Below are positions 1 through 8,524 of a DNA stretch of 64,000 nucleotides, piece after piece. The notes under the pieces are model-generated. The model saw only the letters and a program-made list of their open reading frames with translations, was not told where the DNA came from and searched no databases. This DNA is from Actinobacteria bacterium HGW-Actinobacteria-6 (GTDB taxonomy: Bacteria > Actinomycetota > Coriobacteriia > Anaerosomatales > Anaerosomataceae), in assembly GCA_002841295.1 (NCBI GenBank), contig PHEU01000010.1:62001-126000 (forward strand), in the 5' to 3' direction. A program made the translations under genes and the position numbers. Positions within the stretch are counted from its first letter, which is position 1. Every line of letters begins with the position of its first letter.

Positions 1-221
1 TCGTCGAGCCGGTTGGTGCTGGCAACGCCGGTTCGCTTGCCGAGGACGGCGCGCACTGAGACGGTGGTGTCTTCCTCGGCCACGTTTTGGTGGATTCTGT
101 TGTTGGCGAAGCGCGTCAGCGCGGCATCGTTTGCGGCGACGACCGCTTCGGCCTCATCGGCGGGCGTGAGCGCGACGGCGCGGGCGGCCAGCTCGCGTGC
201 CTGGTCCTCGGAGATTCTCAT
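1..221 (-). CDS. tldE: TldE/PmbA-family protein, N-terminal fragment
   Basis: This is the first 73 codons of a gene that runs off the left edge. It starts at an ATG (219-221) whose bases overlap the TGA of the upstream tldD gene (ATGA, 218-221), so the two are translationally coupled. The visible peptide has the N-terminal pattern of TldD/PmbA proteins: an alanine- and glutamate-rich first helix, then a strand with TRFANNRIHQN followed by a VSVRAVLGKR strand. In the family, TldE is the partner of TldD in a heterodimeric zinc protease that trims unfolded or modified peptides. TldE itself usually lacks the metal site, but that part is outside the window, so the TldE rather than TldD assignment rests on position beside a canonical TldD. 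Confidence 0.82.
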   Translation of the reverse strand, partial: MRISEDQARELAARAVALTPADEAEAVVAANDAALTRFANNRIHQNVAEEDTTVSVRAVLGKRTGVASTNRLD

Positions 222-1660
222 CGTCCCACTCCAACCTGGATGTCGCGGAATCGTGCGGGGGAGGCGCCATGCGCCACGTGCGCGACTTGCATCGGCTCGC
301 CCTTGCCGCAGTTGGGAACACCCCAGACCTGCCAGTGCTCGGCCGAACAGACGGCGTCGCAGCCGGCCCAGAACTTGGGTGTGATGCCGGTGTAGTTGGG
401 GTTCTTGATCATCCGGCCGAGCTTGCCGCCTTTGATCTCCCAGCCGATCTCGCACGCGAACTGGAAGTTCAGTCGCCGGTCGTCGATCGACCAGGAACTG
501 TTCGTCTCGAAGTAGATGCCGTCATCGGTGTCCGCGATGAGGTCGTCAAAGCTCCAGTCGCCGGGCTCGAGCGAGAGCGTCGTCATGCGAACCAGCGGGA
601 TGCGATTCCAGCCGTCGGCACGCGCGCAACCGTTACTGGCCCGCCCAATGGCTGCGGCAGCCTCACGCGAGCTCTGGAAGCCTGTGAAGAGGCCTTCGTG
701 CACGATGTAGTCGCGCTGCGCCGGCACGCCCTCGTCGTCGTATCCAAAGCTTCCGAGTGACCCGGGAACCGTCGCGTCTGCCACGACCGAGACGTGCTTT
801 GAGCCGTAGCGTAGCGAGCCGAGGTCGCCGAGCTGCACGAACGACGTTCCGGCGAAAGCCGCTTCGTCGCCGAGCACGCGATCGAGTTCGGTCGGGTGTC
901 CCACGCTTTCGTGCACTTGCAGCGCGATCTGGCTGGCATCGAGGATGACGGTCGTGGTTGTCGCCGGGCACGGTATGGCGCTCACAAGCGCCGCTGCCTC
1001 CTCGGCCACACGCGGTGCATTGCCGATGAGGTCGAGCTTGAGGATCGCTTCCCAGCCGCCCTGGACCGACTGCCCGCCGTGCGAGTTCGGGTAGGAGCGG
1101 GGGAGCACTTCGCCGTCGCCGAGCGCGTACGCTACGATACCGGCGCTGCTCTCCACGTACGACTGCTCGATCATGCTGCCTTCCGAGGAACCGAACACCT
1201 TCTCGACCTTGATGAAGCCGAGAGACGCGCTCGTGACGGTGACGAGTTCTTGCGTGCGGAGGCCCTCATCGGCCGCCAGTAGCAGCGCGAGCTTCTCCTC
1301 CAGCGGGATCTTGAACGGGTCGATCTCGCACGGCCCGCGCCAGACGTCGTCGAAGACGCCCACGGGTGAGAGCCGCACGGGTGCTGCCGCTGTGATGGCC
1401 GAGGCGCGCGCGATCGCGACCGCCTGGCGCGCCGCGGTCCTGATGGCGTCTGGCGTGAGCGCGGAGGTGGATGCGAAGCCCCAGGCGCCGTCAGCGATGA
1501 CGCGGATGCCGATGCCGAGGGACTCGGAGCTTTCGATGCCTTCCACGCGACCGGTGCGTACCGAGATGCTCTCCTCGGAAGTGAGCACCACGCGGGCGTC
1601 GGCGTAGGTTGAACCGGCGGACGCAGCAGCATCCAGCGCGGTCGTGACGAGGTCTTTCAT
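218..1660 (-). CDS. tldD: TldD-family metalloprotease
   Basis: A 480-residue protein, the normal length for TldD. The zinc-binding HExxxH motif is present as HESVGH at residues 250-255. The conserved C-terminal NCGKGEP segment carries Cys451, which corresponds to the third zinc ligand known for E. coli TldD. TldD works with TldE as a cytosolic heterodimeric protease that cleaves peptides threaded into its chamber; known roles include maturation of microcin B17 and degradation of CcdA antitoxin. No RiPP precursor or modification enzyme is visible nearby, so a housekeeping or cryptic peptide-processing role is more likely here. The ATG start is preceded by an AAGGAT Shine-Dalgarno-like run, and the stop overlaps the start of the TldE-like gene. 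Confidence 0.95.
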   Translation of the reverse strand: MKDLVTTALDAAASAGSTYADARVVLTSEESISVRTGRVEGIESSESLGIGIRVIADGAWGFASTSALTPDAIRTAARQAVAIARASAITAAAPVRLSPVGVFDDVWRGPCEIDPFKIPLEEKLALLLAADEGLRTQELVTVTSASLGFIKVEKVFGSSEGSMIEQSYVESSAGIVAYALGDGEVLPRSYPNSHGGQSVQGGWEAILKLDLIGNAPRVAEEAAALVSAIPCPATTTTVILDASQIALQVHESVGHPTELDRVLGDEAAFAGTSFVQLGDLGSLRYGSKHVSVVADATVPGSLGSFGYDDEGVPAQRDYIVHEGLFTGFQSSREAAAAIGRASNGCARADGWNRIPLVRMTTLSLEPGDWSFDDLIADTDDGIYFETNSSWSIDDRRLNFQFACEIGWEIKGGKLGRMIKNPNYTGITPKFWAGCDAVCSAEHWQVWGVPNCGKGEPMQVAHVAHGASPARFRDIQVGVGR

Positions 1661-1706
1661 GGCGATCCTTAGGACGCGGGATTGAGAAGACGTGCGTTGA
1701 ACCAGT

Positions 1707-1749
1707 CTACCGCACCGCGGCAGCGGGGTTTGCTACCGCACCGCGGCAG
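1707..1749. repeat. 17-bp direct repeat spanning the NlpC/P60 stop codon
   Basis: The 17-mer beginning CTACCGCACC occurs at 1707-1723 and again at 1733-1749, a 26-bp period. The right copy holds the last codons and the stop (1733-1735) of the minus-strand hydrolase gene. The left copy lies just downstream of that stop. It looks like a small tandem duplication; because 26 is not a multiple of three and the first stop is intact, it does not change the protein. Confidence 0.7.
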
Positions 1750-2914
1750 TCGGGTCCGTCTTCGCGCCGAGGATCGGAGCGGTGCGCTGCGACCAGTCGT
1801 AGCGTCGTGCACCGGCGTAGTCCGAGCGATCCGCGAGCTTTGAGAGCTTCACGAAATCTCCGGTTCTGGGGGCGTGGATGAAGTACCCGGCACCCACATA
1901 GATACCCACGTGGTGGATTGGTGAGCCGAAGAATACGACGTCGCCAGGGAGGAGTGCGGAAGGCGATACAGCCGTGCCCAGGTTGAATTGAGCGCCCGAG
2001 TAGTGCGGCAGGCTCACACCGTGCTGCTTGAAGACGTAGAGCACCAGGCCTGAGCAGTCGAACGCAGTCGGAGTCTCGCCGCCCCACAGGTAAGGCACGC
2101 CGTGATACGCAAGTGCAGTCTCTACCGGCGATCCTGGAACGACCTCGATACCTGCCTTGTTGGCGCCGAAGAGGATATCTTGCATGAGCGCTGCCTCGTC
2201 GGACTGGCGACGTGCCGCTTCGCTGTCGAGCAGCTCGAGAAGGTCTGCCTCGGCAGCAGCAAGCTTGTCCTGACGCTCCTGGATACGGAGGACTACTTCG
2301 ATTTGCCGCGCCTTGAGCATGAACTCGAGTTCAGCAGCTTTCTGTTCGGCAGTCTCGAGGTCAGACGCCGTCATCTGGATCTGGTCTCGTTGAGCCCGGA
2401 GTGTCGACGCAATATCAGCATCGCTTTCGCCGAGCGCGTTCAGGAAGCGAATCCGGCCGATGAGGTCCGCGACCGACTTTGAGCCGAGAAGGGTGTCGAG
2501 GATATTGAGCTCGCCGTTGCGATAGATGTCGCGTGCTCGGTCCTTGAGGAGTGCGCTCTGTGTGAAGTAAGCGAGTTGCGCGTTGTCGAGATCCGTCTGT
2601 GTCGCTGTGAGCCGCGTCTTGGTCGCATTCAGTTCTTCGACGGAGGCGTTGTATGCCTCGGCAGCTATTGAGAGCTCGCGATCGAGCTCGTCGAGCTCGG
2701 CTTTGAACGCATCTAGACGCGCCTGGCGACGCGCAAGCTCTGCGCGGAACTCGGCGGTTTGAGCGTTGGTAACCACCGGGATATCGGCGGTCGCGGTGGA
2801 CGGCGATGAGGGTGCGGCATACACAGGCGTCGCGAGCATCATGCTCGTGACAATCGCCGCCGCGATGACTCGCGCAGCCAAAGACCTGTGTGTACGCTCG
2901 TGCACGTGCACCAT
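1733..2914 (-). CDS. Secreted NlpC/P60 peptidoglycan hydrolase with coiled-coil N-terminal arm
   Basis: A 393-residue exported endopeptidase. Residues 1-34 form a signal peptide (basic start, hydrophobic core, cleavage near VYA-APS). Residues about 45-250 are rich in Ala, Glu, Leu and Arg with heptad character, as in the RipA/CwlO-like coiled-coil arm that holds such enzymes inactive until recruited. The NlpC/P60 domain occupies about 265-380, with catalytic Cys287 in FDCSGL, His335 in HHVGIY and a third polar residue His347. Enzymes of this family cut the D-Glu to diamino-acid bond in the stem peptide during growth and division. A 16-bp palindrome lies immediately upstream of the start. The start sits only just after AAGG, so a GTG a codon or more downstream is a possible alternative. 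Confidence 0.9.
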   Translation of the reverse strand: MVHVHERTHRSLAARVIAAAIVTSMMLATPVYAAPSSPSTATADIPVVTNAQTAEFRAELARRQARLDAFKAELDELDRELSIAAEAYNASVEELNATKTRLTATQTDLDNAQLAYFTQSALLKDRARDIYRNGELNILDTLLGSKSVADLIGRIRFLNALGESDADIASTLRAQRDQIQMTASDLETAEQKAAELEFMLKARQIEVVLRIQERQDKLAAAEADLLELLDSEAARRQSDEAALMQDILFGANKAGIEVVPGSPVETALAYHGVPYLWGGETPTAFDCSGLVLYVFKQHGVSLPHYSGAQFNLGTAVSPSALLPGDVVFFGSPIHHVGIYVGAGYFIHAPRTGDFVKLSKLADRSDYAGARRYDWSQRTAPILGAKTDPTAAVR

Positions 2915-2923
2915 CCTTGCTTC

Positions 2924-2939
2924 GACCTCATGTGAGGTC
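2924..2939. promoter_or_regulatory. Perfect palindrome in the NlpC/P60 leader
   Basis: GACCTCA-TG-TGAGGTC: two 7-bp arms around a 2-bp centre, ten bases upstream of the hydrolase start codon. A -10-like TAGTAT lies further upstream on the minus strand. The short centre favours a protein operator over an RNA hairpin. No cognate regulator gene is adjacent, so its function is inferred from symmetry and position only. Confidence 0.45.
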
Positions 2940-3055
2940 AGTTTCGTTCAGCGAGCCGATACTAGCACCTTACATGCCGAGTTCCCACGCGTCTCCAGGA
3001 TTCAAACACGGTCGTCCGGCAGTTCACATGCCGCGCTCGATCGCACTCGCCGCCC

Positions 3056-5920
3056 TTACGGCCAGTATGTGGAGCCACCTTGCTTAGAGGTCGAGTGTGA
3101 GTCGCACCCGGATGTTATGCAGTTAGCCTTGTCCCACCCTGAGCTGCTCTCGCTGGCTTCAGCGTCTGCGATGTTCTTGTCGAGCACGGCCACAATCGAC
3201 AGCGAGGAGTAGTTCGCGGGGTCGCTGCGGTAGCCGAGAAGACGCGGGCGCTTCCATCCATGCGGAATCTTGACGTGGCACGCGATGCACTTGCCGCCAC
3301 CTGAACCGCCGCCGGTGTAGGAGCCCCGGAAGTGCTTGGTGTACTTATGCGCACCGTTCATGTTGACGTAGTCGTTCGCATGACATTTGTTGCAGATCGT
3401 CGTCAGATACGTGCTCTGGTCGCCTGAAGTATCGGGGTTGTCTCCGACTGCGAGCTCCCATTGGGTGGGGTATGCGGGATCGATCATGTACTTCACGGAC
3501 GAACCGTGCGGGCCCTTGGCGGCAGCCGTGCTGTTGCTGTGGCAGGAGGTGCATGTCATGCCACTGTTGTAGCCCCACATCACAGGTGTCGTATCGAAGA
3601 TGACCGAGGCGGGATCCGGAAGGTCCCAGGTTCGGGTCACCGTCGTGCCGGCATCGTTCTTGAATGTGAAGGACGTCTCCATGCCAACCGATTGTCCGAG
3701 AACATTGTGCTCGCCGAAGTTGCTGGGGTTGAACTCGGTAGACAGGTCGGTCGACGTGTATGTCCCTGAACCGCTCGTGACACTGAAAGGCTGGCCCGAG
3801 TAGCTGCTGTGACACTTGAGGCAGACATAGGCTTCGTAATCGGTCGTTTCGCCTGTCATGCGTTCCGTGGTCCAGCCGGCTGCGGGTACGGCCACACCGT
3901 TAGCGGGCCACGCTGCGGTTGGTTTGATACCTACCGCTCCGCGCAGAACTTCGCCGGCGTTTGACGACGTTTCAGTGTGAAGCCCGCTTCGAGCGGCATG
4001 TGGGTCGTGGCAGTCCGCGCACTCGGCGTGACGGTTCGAAGATCCGAGGCCTGCCGCGGTCTCTGTGTCTGCGTGGCGACCGCCGGTCGCGACAGGATGG
4101 CGGTACGCTAGGGTGAATGCGCTGCGGACGTCGAGGAAGGACAGCGAGACCTGGTGACATCCGGGCGACGCGCACATTCCGGTCCGGCGGTTGTCGTGAC
4201 AGGCGTAACATAGCTGCTCTTCGGTATAGGCGGTCGTGTTCACCCGGGTCGAGTTGAGGTGATTCGAGCCGGTAGTGCCGCCGGAGGCTGTGAGCGCGGT
4301 GAGGCGCTTGTTGTCTGACCCGTGCGGATCGTGGCAGGTATCACATCCGAACTGGTCAGTGAGCTTGCTGATGGTCGTGCTCTTGTGTCCGCTGGCTGCG
4401 AATTCTACGGATGATGCTGACTTGTTCCAGCCCGGGAAGAACGGTGACGACGTGAGCGAACGGAAGCCCGGAGCGTACGGTACCAGCACGCTAGCCGTAA
4501 TCGTCGCCTCAGGTGCCGCTCCGCCGTGGCACTCAAGGCAGAACTGCGTGGGTGTGCCCGTGTAGTTCGTCTTGGTGTTGCTCGGGAGCGCCGCACGTAC
4601 CATTTGCCACGCCGTTCCGGCAGTGCCACGTCCATTGTAGTGGACGTTGTGGCAGTTCACGCACGTGAGCGACCCGGAGCCGGTGACGTACACGTCGTAG
4701 ATGCTCGTCGCCGCCCAGTCGGTAAGGGTCGGGGAGAGCTGGTTGTCCGTGGTAGAAAGGTTCGCCACCAGTCGGATTCTCGGGTAGGCCGCCGTCGTGA
4801 ACGCGCTCAGACTGATCGGACTCGCGTTGACAGCTGAGGCCAGAGCAGTCCAGGAGCTGCCATTCCAGCCCTGTACTGTGACGCTGAGTGTGGTCCCGGC
4901 GGGCTCAGACTCATTCCAGGTGACCGTGCCCCACGAGTGTGCGGATGTATAAGGAAGGATATCGGGAGTCGTCGCGGTTCCGGATGTTCTATAGGCCTGT
5001 CCCGTAACATCAGCGGGCTGGATCAGGCCTGCGCTGATCGATGAGCCCGCGTCTTGTGGGAAGGAGTTAGAGAGCGTCTCCCATGTCCAGCTACCCGTGA
5101 TCGGATTCGAGGGAATCAGCGCACGCCGGAAGTCGCTGCCGCCGCCGCCGCGAATCGCATACATATAGTCGCCGCCGTCCCACTGGAGGCTGACACCGTC
5201 ACCGGTGCTCCATCCCGCGAAGGGATCGACGTTGAGGTCGGTCTTCACGGGAGTGCCTGCGAGCGAACTGACAACGATCGTGTCTCGGGAGTCGGTAGTG
5301 TCGCGTCCCAGCACCAAGAGGTACTCGATGCCCCCGGACTTGAAGTACGCCATGCGGTTGTAGCGAGTGCTCGTGTCGGACACCACCTGTACGCCCTGCG
5401 TGAAGTCGGCGTTGCCGGTGGTGCGCGCAGGGGAGCCGAGATAGTACAGTCGTCCGTCGCCGGCGGTGCCGTTCTGGTAGATGACGAACAATCGGTTGGC
5501 GCCTGGTGCGTACGCGATCGCGGAGCCGATTCCGAGCGTTCGCGCGGTCGAGCCGGTCCTGAATGTCATGCTGCCAGTCGCCGCTCCGCTGAAGTCCCAC
5601 CAGGCGATGCTCGAGCTGCTGCCACCCGCAGAGTAGTAGACGCACGTGTCTGCGGCCGACGTGTTGACAGTGGAGTCGCCAGCCACGCCGATGCCGGTCG
5701 GGAGAGTCTGTCCAGCGGCCCAGCTGTCGGTCGTGGGGTTGTACACATCCTGAGCTGGGCTGCCATTGCCACGGGTCACATAAGCCTTGTTATTCAGGAG
5801 GAATGCCGACGAGCCGGTTCCCGGGCTGAATGACTTCGATGCGGGGGCTGTGCTCCAGGTTGCTGTGGCGGGGTCATATCCATTGAATACCGTAGTGGAA
5901 CCCTGGCTGCCGTAGACCAT
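3056..5920 (-). CDS. Multihaem cytochrome c, C-terminal part (kelch-like propeller plus haem domain); downstream half of a frameshifted gene
   Basis: The open frame is 954 residues without its own signal peptide. Residues 1-300 resemble a kelch/beta-propeller (FNGYDPATATWST and VYNPTTDSWAAGQ). About 300-400 looks like a beta-sandwich. From 420 onward there are nine CXXCH haem sites (C420, C461, C526, C571, C634, C700, C790, C843, C878) plus one CX4CH (C583-H589). A C934-C939 pair ends in Asp rather than His. The annotated ATG overlaps the end of the upstream cytochrome frame and is probably not a real start. Dropping one base near 5921-5930 joins the two into one protein of about 1,400 residues reading TTVIMVYGSQG at the junction. 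The likely role is extracellular or wall-spanning electron transfer. Confidence 0.85.
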   Translation of the reverse strand: MVYGSQGSTTVFNGYDPATATWSTAPASKSFSPGTGSSAFLLNNKAYVTRGNGSPAQDVYNPTTDSWAAGQTLPTGIGVAGDSTVNTSAADTCVYYSAGGSSSSIAWWDFSGAATGSMTFRTGSTARTLGIGSAIAYAPGANRLFVIYQNGTAGDGRLYYLGSPARTTGNADFTQGVQVVSDTSTRYNRMAYFKSGGIEYLLVLGRDTTDSRDTIVVSSLAGTPVKTDLNVDPFAGWSTGDGVSLQWDGGDYMYAIRGGGGSDFRRALIPSNPITGSWTWETLSNSFPQDAGSSISAGLIQPADVTGQAYRTSGTATTPDILPYTSAHSWGTVTWNESEPAGTTLSVTVQGWNGSSWTALASAVNASPISLSAFTTAAYPRIRLVANLSTTDNQLSPTLTDWAATSIYDVYVTGSGSLTCVNCHNVHYNGRGTAGTAWQMVRAALPSNTKTNYTGTPTQFCLECHGGAAPEATITASVLVPYAPGFRSLTSSPFFPGWNKSASSVEFAASGHKSTTISKLTDQFGCDTCHDPHGSDNKRLTALTASGGTTGSNHLNSTRVNTTAYTEEQLCYACHDNRRTGMCASPGCHQVSLSFLDVRSAFTLAYRHPVATGGRHADTETAAGLGSSNRHAECADCHDPHAARSGLHTETSSNAGEVLRGAVGIKPTAAWPANGVAVPAAGWTTERMTGETTDYEAYVCLKCHSSYSGQPFSVTSGSGTYTSTDLSTEFNPSNFGEHNVLGQSVGMETSFTFKNDAGTTVTRTWDLPDPASVIFDTTPVMWGYNSGMTCTSCHSNSTAAAKGPHGSSVKYMIDPAYPTQWELAVGDNPDTSGDQSTYLTTICNKCHANDYVNMNGAHKYTKHFRGSYTGGGSGGGKCIACHVKIPHGWKRPRLLGYRSDPANYSSLSIVAVLDKNIADAEASESSSGWDKANCITSGCDSHSTSKQGGSTYWP

Positions 5921-7265
5921 GATCGACCGTGGTCTGTGCGTTTGAGAGGGTGTCGGTGTTGAACTCGGCCAGTGTCGTCTGCGAGAACGTGTCGTTGACC
6001 GTCGGAACCCAGCTACCGGTCGTTGTGTATGCAGGATGGTGGGACACGCGGCTGAACTCGGCCTTCACGTCTCGGCCATTCCAGGCGAACGGCTTCGCGT
6101 AGCCGGCAGCGACGTTCGTTTCTGTTGACGTAGCGCTGTGACACTTGAAGCACAGGCCCGCCTGCTTGTTCGCATTGGCATCGGTGGTGCGGCTTCGACG
6201 GTAGTCGATCAGACGCGTGGTCGCTGAGCCGTGGTTGTCGTGGCACACCTCGCACTGCACACCCGGGCTGGTCGCCGGGTAGTCATTGCTGTAGATCGTT
6301 GCGTTGCCGTGCGCGGATGCGGAGTAGCCTGCAGTGTTGTGATCGCCTCCGGTGTTGGCGTAGGCACTGGGACCACCGGCAAGTGCGATGCTCGTTGATC
6401 CCGTAATCGTCTTGCCGTCGAAGACCATGGTGGCTCCGTGGCAGCCGAGACATGCCTCGTTGTTCGTGGCGGGAGCGGCGTTGTTGCTGACGTAGGCATA
6501 CAGCGACGTCCCGTACGTGATGCGGAGCATCATGCGGAACGAGCTCGTTGCCTGGTATGTGCCGCTGGAGTCGTAAAAGTACGACGACCGGTGCGGCGAA
6601 TGGCATGCCGAGCAATTCTTGTTGTTGTCGATCATGTACTGGTTGCGGTGCTTCGATCCGGCGATCTGGCCGCTGTAGTCATAGAAGGATGCCTGCACGT
6701 TCTTGCTGCTCTTGGCGGCCTGCGCGCTGCCGGCGGTCGTGTTGCCGTGGCAGGTGTAGCAGAGTTCCTTGCTCTTGTAGGGGATCTGGTAGGCGCCGTG
6801 CGTGGAGTGGCAGCGATTACAGGTGATGACGTTCGAGTCCGTACGATAGCCGTGAACGTTCGGCGAGATGCTCAGCGACGGACCTGACATGAGTGGTGTG
6901 GCCTGGTTGTCGCGTGCCACCACCGCGTAGTACCAGACGTAGGACTGCGTCGCCTCACTGGCAGCGGCATTCAGCTGCGCAGTCAAGCCAACGTAGTTGG
7001 TGACAATCGGGCTGAGCGAGCGCGAGGCAATGGTTGCCGAGCTGATCGGAATCACGTCTCGGTAGATGTCGTAGGCAATCGCGTGAGCGGACGCGTCGGT
7101 CGATGCGTCCCAGCGAAGCGAGACCTTGCCGACGTCGCTTACCCAAGCATCACGCATGGTGGGTATGGTTGGCACCGCGGCATTCGCAACCCCGGCGACT
7201 CCGGTGATGGCGCATCCAAGCGCCACGATGGCAAGAACTCGTCTGAACCTGGAAACTGCGTTCAT
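5874..7265 (-). CDS. Multihaem cytochrome c, N-terminal part (signal peptide, FN3-like domain, six haem sites); upstream half of a frameshifted gene
   Basis: A 463-residue frame. Residues 1-30 are a signal peptide ending near ANA-AVP. Residues about 35-130 form a fibronectin-III-like domain (KVSLRWDASTD ... YYAVVARDN). Six CXXCH sites follow at C149, C169, C218, C272, C338 and C372, several followed by HG or PH turns typical of extended multihaem cytochromes. The frame ends with about 15 out-of-character residues after VDH, overlapping the next frame by 47 bases. This suggests a single-base insertion in a gene that continues at 3056-5920. Together they would carry 15 CXXCH and one CX4CH. The protein is exported by Sec and haems are attached outside the membrane. 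The gene follows a small membrane-anchored protein gene by 46 bases, probably in one transcript. Confidence 0.88.
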   Translation of the reverse strand: MNAVSRFRRVLAIVALGCAITGVAGVANAAVPTIPTMRDAWVSDVGKVSLRWDASTDASAHAIAYDIYRDVIPISSATIASRSLSPIVTNYVGLTAQLNAAASEATQSYVWYYAVVARDNQATPLMSGPSLSISPNVHGYRTDSNVITCNRCHSTHGAYQIPYKSKELCYTCHGNTTAGSAQAAKSSKNVQASFYDYSGQIAGSKHRNQYMIDNNKNCSACHSPHRSSYFYDSSGTYQATSSFRMMLRITYGTSLYAYVSNNAAPATNNEACLGCHGATMVFDGKTITGSTSIALAGGPSAYANTGGDHNTAGYSASAHGNATIYSNDYPATSPGVQCEVCHDNHGSATTRLIDYRRSRTTDANANKQAGLCFKCHSATSTETNVAAGYAKPFAWNGRDVKAEFSRVSHHPAYTTTGSWVPTVNDTFSQTTLAEFNTDTLSNAQTTVDHGLRQPGFHYGIQWI

Positions 7266-7311
7266 CGCGTCCGTCCCTGGGTCGAGTGACTGGATTGCCT
7301 GGATCCCATGG

Positions 7312-7980
7312 CTAGATCCTAACCGTCTGAACCGACACTAGTCCGGTTGTCCCGATGCCGACGCTCGTGATGTACCATGTGCCGTCGATGAACCGCATTG
7401 GAACCGCGACCGTGTGCTCGGACTCGATCCCTCCGTCGGTCCAGCTCACCACGCTATAGCCGAAGTACACAGTCACTTTCGCGGCACTGAATATCCCAAC
7501 GCTGTCCTGGTTATCTGAGGTCCCGATAGTTGGGTATGCGGCTGCAAGAGACTCTATGAATTCCGCCTGGGGATTCTCGTCGGGAGCCAGCATTGCGGAC
7601 AACGCTTCATCATCACCTGCGGCAATTGCCTGCATCGCTGCATCGAGCCGCGCCGTGAGTCCCGATGCGTTGTCGCTGACCACGGCGGCCGTCTCGGAGA
7701 GGTACCTATCCCAAGCTTCGCGATCCCCTGTGCTTAGACTGTCGGTGCCATTCTCGGCCACCTTCTCGGCGATACTTGACGGAGGTATCGGGATGTCGGT
7801 GACCTTGGGCGCAGTCTTCACGCCAAGATGCCCGTCGGTCGCTCCGGCCGCTTCCGCCACAGCTGAGGTGGGCTCGGCAGGCAAGAAGCCCCGAGTACCT
7901 TGCCGAACCAACGCGAGACCGCCGACTGTCAGCGCGACAGCTACGACAACGCCTGCCACTAATAGGTGACGCGTGCGCAC
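7312..7980 (-). CDS. Membrane-anchored protein of unknown function, upstream of the multihaem cytochrome
   Basis: I chose the GTG at 7978-7980, preceded by GAGGGCGG, giving 222 residues. A longer frame to 8100 exists, but its extra N-terminus is low in hydrophobic or conserved character and precedes the transmembrane segment. Residues about 5-26 form one transmembrane helix after a short basic start, so the bulk faces outside. The exterior begins with an Ala/Pro/Glu-rich linker and ends in a compact alpha/beta region (VTVYFGYSV, MRFIDGTWYITSVG) resembling an NTF2-like or SnoaL-like fold. I do not recognise the family. The short gap to the cytochrome gene suggests a role in its assembly or anchoring. 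Confidence 0.65.
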   Translation of the reverse strand: MRTRHLLVAGVVVAVALTVGGLALVRQGTRGFLPAEPTSAVAEAAGATDGHLGVKTAPKVTDIPIPPSSIAEKVAENGTDSLSTGDREAWDRYLSETAAVVSDNASGLTARLDAAMQAIAAGDDEALSAMLAPDENPQAEFIESLAAAYPTIGTSDNQDSVGIFSAAKVTVYFGYSVVSWTDGGIESEHTVAVPMRFIDGTWYITSVGIGTTGLVSVQTVRI

Positions 7981-8123
7981 TTGAGACCCGCCCTCTCGGT
8001 GTGCCAGGACTTCAGTTGTATTATCGGCTCTTAATTGACCGCCCGATACAAAAAAACTTGGCTGTTGTGATGTAGCACACTTGTTTCTACCCCCTGACAC
8101 CCCTCGAGTCGCGAGAAGCTCCC

Positions 8124-8152
8124 TTGCACCGTCGCTGTTGGGGTGCTATTCT
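8124..8152 (+). promoter_or_regulatory. Sigma70-type promoter for the initiator tRNA
   Basis: TTGCAC (8124-8129), a 17-bp spacer and TATTCT (8147-8152). A transcript starting near 8159 would reach the tRNA after about 20 bases, a normal leader for a single tRNA gene. Confidence 0.65.
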
Positions 8153-8179
8153 TTCTTTCCGCCGCGAGGCGGTTATTAT

Positions 8180-8256
<77 letters not shown>

Positions 8257-8310
8257 ACATACTCGCAGGTCCTGAGCTGACGGATTCTTCGCACGCGGCA
8301 TCCAGACGCG

Positions 8311-8339
8311 TTGTCTCTCTTTCGTTATTAATGCATAAT
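8311..8339 (+). promoter_or_regulatory. Probable promoter and long leader of the glycosyltransferase gene
   Basis: TTGTCT (8311-8316), a 17-bp spacer and CATAAT (8334-8339) make a good sigma70 match. Transcription from about 8346 would leave a leader of roughly 180 bases before the glycosyltransferase. The leader (8346-8524) contains short GC-rich inverted repeats such as ACACC/GGTGT, but no riboswitch class that I recognise and no convincing small gene. Otherwise nothing is seen between the tRNA and 8524. Confidence 0.5.
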
Positions 8340-8524
8340 CATCACCTTGTCGTCGGGGGAGGACAAAGAGCGGCACACCACTTCTGGGGGTGTCTGTCTC
8401 GCGCCGGTGTACATCCCGGTCGTGGCGGACCATGACTCGGAGCCCCAACACGCGGACATTGGTCGGCTAGAAGACTACCTTCTGTTGGCCTGATGTAATC
8501 GCGGGCGGGGGATGTGTCTACTGT

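Noticed and set aside
2915-3055. Possible cyclic-di-AMP (ydaO) riboswitch before the NlpC/P60 gene, as is common for such genes in actinobacteria
   Set aside because: The gap is only about 140 bases and none of the conserved ydaO core sequences can be found.
3056-7265. Programmed frameshift as the explanation for the split cytochrome
   Set aside because: No slippery heptamer or downstream pseudoknot-like element is evident at the junction; a plain indel is simpler, although it cannot be excluded without homologues.
8346-8524. Possible cyclic-di-GMP riboswitch in the glycosyltransferase leader
   Set aside because: The characteristic GEMM core and tetraloop-receptor sequences are absent; only short inverted repeats are present.
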